NCBI GenBank assembly: GCA_041855385.1
Contig: JBHAEC010000085.1
Coordinates: 1-16,579 of the forward strand
Origin: JBHAEC01 sp041855385
GTDB taxonomy: Bacteria > Bacillota > Negativicutes > Veillonellales > Veillonellaceae
Direction of reading: 5' to 3'
Length of the DNA stretch: 16,579 nt
The notes beneath the pieces are model-generated. The model had not been told where the DNA came from. It worked only from the letters and a program-made list of their open reading frames with translations, and searched no databases. Positions 15,066 through 16,579 of the stretch are shown here, in pieces (the first letter of the stretch is position 1; every line of letters starts with the position of its first letter). The position numbers were made by a program, and so were the translations under genes.

Positions 15066-15872
15066 TTATAAATTTCTATAGTTCTCCGTGCTCACGCGCT
15101 CCGCAAAATGCTCAAGCGTAACCGCATTACCTACCCATACTCGGCTAATGGCATATACATCCTCTCCTTGATGTGTCCATCCTCCGGTCATCTTAACCGC
15201 ACCGCGAAGCCCTTGCCTCTTTAGCTCTTCCTTTGTAAAATTCGTGTGCAATCCATAGGGATAACAGAACCATTTATTATCAATCCCCAATTTGGACTTT
15301 AAGGCTTCTTGGGCATTCTTGATATTATTCCTTTGTTTTTCCTCGGAAAGGGAGTCCATTTCTAAATGATTGTAGCCGTGACTGGCAATAATCATTCCTC
15401 CCTCTTTCATTTCTCTTACTTGCTCCCAAGTTAATCTTTCTCCCATTTCTGCAGGATTAATAAAAACGGTTGCTACAAATCCTAACTTTTTCAAAAGGGG
15501 ATAGACAATAGTGTAAGTATCCCTATATCCGTCATCAAAGGTCAATACTACAGGACGAACGGGGAGTTCCGTCCCCTTTTCTAAGTAATCCGCCAACTGA
15601 TCCAATGTAATAGGATGGTAGTCATTGTCCTTCAAATATTGCATCTGGGCACGGAACAAGTCTTCCTTAATAACCGCATCATTATCCGTTTCATCCCCCA
15701 CCTTGTGGTACATGAGAACAGGAACCCCTTTCGGCACTTCCATCTTAGTATAGACAACCGTCTCCCCCTTTGAAGGCGATAAAGACTGCTGTGCAGCACG
15801 GTCAGCAAAACAACCTGTTAATGCGGCCATACATACAAATGCCATCAAGGCAATTTGAACAAGACGCTTCAT
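15066..15872 (-). CDS. Lipoprotein polysaccharide deacetylase (NodB homology domain)
   Basis: This 268-residue protein starts with a lipoprotein signal: basic MKR, a hydrophobic stretch, and the lipobox LTGC with Cys21 as the lipidated residue. The NodB-type carbohydrate esterase 4 domain shows VPVLMYHKV (50-58), TFDDGY (111-116, with D113 and D114), and the metal-binding SHGYNH with H165 and H169. CYPYG (203-207) follows. Together these give the usual Asp-His-His metal site. It would remove N- or O-acetyl groups from a glycan such as poly-N-acetylglucosamine or peptidoglycan; the substrate cannot be told. Size and lipobox resemble IcaB/PgaB-type enzymes. The ATG at 15872 has AAAGGAGGT 4 nt upstream. 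It is the first gene of the envelope operon. Confidence 0.93.
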   Translation of the reverse strand: MKRLVQIALMAFVCMAALTGCFADRAAQQSLSPSKGETVVYTKMEVPKGVPVLMYHKVGDETDNDAVIKEDLFRAQMQYLKDNDYHPITLDQLADYLEKGTELPVRPVVLTFDDGYRDTYTIVYPLLKKLGFVATVFINPAEMGERLTWEQVREMKEGGMIIASHGYNHLEMDSLSEEKQRNNIKNAQEALKSKLGIDNKWFCYPYGLHTNFTKEELKRQGLRGAVKMTGGWTHQGEDVYAISRVWVGNAVTLEHFAERVSTENYRNL

Positions 15873-15902
15873 GTTTACCTCCTTTAGTATACTTATTAAA
15901 TT

Positions 15903-15931
15903 ATTTTACCATCTACAGCTATTGTATTCAA
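15903..15931 (-). promoter_or_regulatory. Promoter of the envelope operon (extended -10)
   Basis: On the minus strand TTGAAT (15931-15926), a 17-bp spacer and TAAAAT (15908-15903) with TG one base before it form a good sigma-A promoter. The leader before the deacetylase gene would be about 25 nt. Confidence 0.7.
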
Positions 15932-15974
15932 GAAAAAGCCCCCATCCACACCTTCCCCATCCAAACTATAAAAG

Positions 15975-15983
15975 TGATATAAT
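15975..15983 (+). promoter_or_regulatory. Extended -10 promoter for the right-hand gene
   Basis: TGATATAAT contains a perfect TATAAT with the TGn extension, about 75 nt before the start codon at 16059. No good -35 is seen 17 bp upstream (CCCCAT), so activity would rely on the extended -10 or an activator. Its -10 lies about 44 bp from the -35 of the divergent envelope promoter. Confidence 0.6.
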
Positions 15984-16058
15984 AAAAGTAGATTCTTCTA
16001 AATCTTTTATCAATCCTTGTTTAGTTGTACCGTTTTTACCAAAGAAAGGGGCGTCCTT

Positions 16059-16579
16059 ATGATTAGAATATTCTTGGCCCTTCTATTATTTTTTTCTTCT
16101 TCCATCTCTATCGGTCACGCCGAAGGAACAGGCTTTCCTACCCGTTCGGTAGTGGTACTGAACACTCACGATAAAGCACGTTCCGGCGATCACTATCCTT
16201 TGACCTATATAAAAAACTCCATCATCGAAGTGTTCAAATTCCCATATTATGAAATAAAGTCCGGTGAATATCCGGGAATACAGCCGAGTGCTGAGTATCT
16301 AACTCAAATAGCAGAAGAAAGCGGGGCCGATCTTGTAATTGCACCGGTACTGGAGATCTGGGAGTACGATACTTATCTCGGCTACCATTCCTTCTTTAAA
16401 TTCGATGAGCATTATATAAGGGCGGATGTACGAATCTCCTTATATACCTATAATCGAGAACTTCATAAATTGACAAAAAATACAAAACAGTTCCGCCAAA
16501 TTAACGATTCCCTATCCATGCCGAGCAGAGAAGAGATTTTGCGCGATCTCATGACCGATCTGCTTTCCTCCCTTCCTTA
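16059..16579 (+). CDS. Secreted hypothetical protein (3' end off the right edge)
   Basis: About 173 codons are visible from the ATG at 16059, which has AAAGGGG about 8 nt upstream. The frame begins with a classic signal peptide: MIRIFLALLLFFSSSISIGHA, with likely cleavage after the Ala of GHA near residue 21. The mature part starts with a strand VVVLNTHDKARSGDHY, then a helix, then ESGADLVIAPVLEIWEYDTYLG, then a strand DVRISLYTYNRELHK. That order (strand-helix-strand plus a central GADLVI.P segment) recalls periplasmic proteins such as the TolB N-terminal domain or GNA1162-like lipoproteins. The resemblance is weak and no lipobox is present. It is transcribed divergently from the envelope operon. 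The function is unknown. Confidence 0.8.
   Translation, partial: MIRIFLALLLFFSSSISIGHAEGTGFPTRSVVVLNTHDKARSGDHYPLTYIKNSIIEVFKFPYYEIKSGEYPGIQPSAEYLTQIAEESGADLVIAPVLEIWEYDTYLGYHSFFKFDEHYIRADVRISLYTYNRELHKLTKNTKQFRQINDSLSMPSREEILRDLMTDLLSSLP

Noticed and set aside
1..16579. CRISPR array, transposase, phage genes, tRNA or rRNA
   Set aside because: No repeat-spacer pattern, transposase motif, integrase, phage structural gene or tRNA/rRNA-like sequence was recognised; the window is otherwise densely filled with pathway and envelope genes.

Overview
The window looks like chromosomal DNA of a low-to-moderate-GC member of the Firmicutes with a Gram-negative-type envelope, most likely the Negativicutes (Veillonella/Dialister-like). 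This rests on several signs. Shine-Dalgarno sites are strong (AGGAGG) and sigma-A promoters are clear. PurF is the Fe-S, propeptide-bearing type. PurL is the long single-chain form with a fused glutaminase, common in Clostridia, Streptococcus and Negativicutes. A GT9 heptosyltransferase-like enzyme, normally tied to lipopolysaccharide, sits next to a lipoprotein deacetylase. The genus is an inference; no rRNA or other marker is present.

Region 1 (1-5850, minus strand) is the purine operon purE-purC-purF-purM-purN-purH, with purH running off the left edge. Genes are spaced by 8-23 bp or overlap by 8-17 bp. A good promoter (TTGACG, 17 bp, extended TAAAAT) lies at 5761-5789. Between promoter and purE is an apparently unannotated 33-codon reading frame (5634-5735). 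It has a textbook Shine-Dalgarno site, its stop overlaps the purE start as ATGA, and its start region is involved in a foldable inverted repeat. Upstream of the promoter is a perfect 10-bp inverted repeat (5822-5849) whose half-sites resemble the Bacillus/Lactococcus PurBox core.

Region 2 (5846-6813, minus strand) holds two tandem, clearly paralogous small proteins that recall the YbjN / type III chaperone-like fold. A hairpin resembling an attenuator or terminator separates them.

Region 3 (6915-11715) is a LysR-type regulator divergent from a 1245-residue FGAM synthase (purL). Their shared 136-bp spacer is rich in short palindromes that overlap a likely purL promoter. purL ends in a strong bidirectional terminator. 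Together with region 1, the window encodes purine pathway steps 3 (purN), 4 (purL), 5 (purM), 6 (purE), 8 (purC) and 9-10 (purH), plus the committed step 1 (purF). purD, purK, purB and purA are not seen.

Region 4 (11751-15872, minus strand) is a five-gene envelope operon. In order of transcription it encodes a lipoprotein polysaccharide deacetylase, a membrane-anchored phosphodiester glycosidase-family protein, a membrane-anchored protein of unknown function that may be a beta-propeller, a GT9 glycosyltransferase and a small basic protein. It probably modifies a surface glycan. A divergent promoter pair at 15903-15983 also drives a secreted hypothetical protein that is cut by the right edge.
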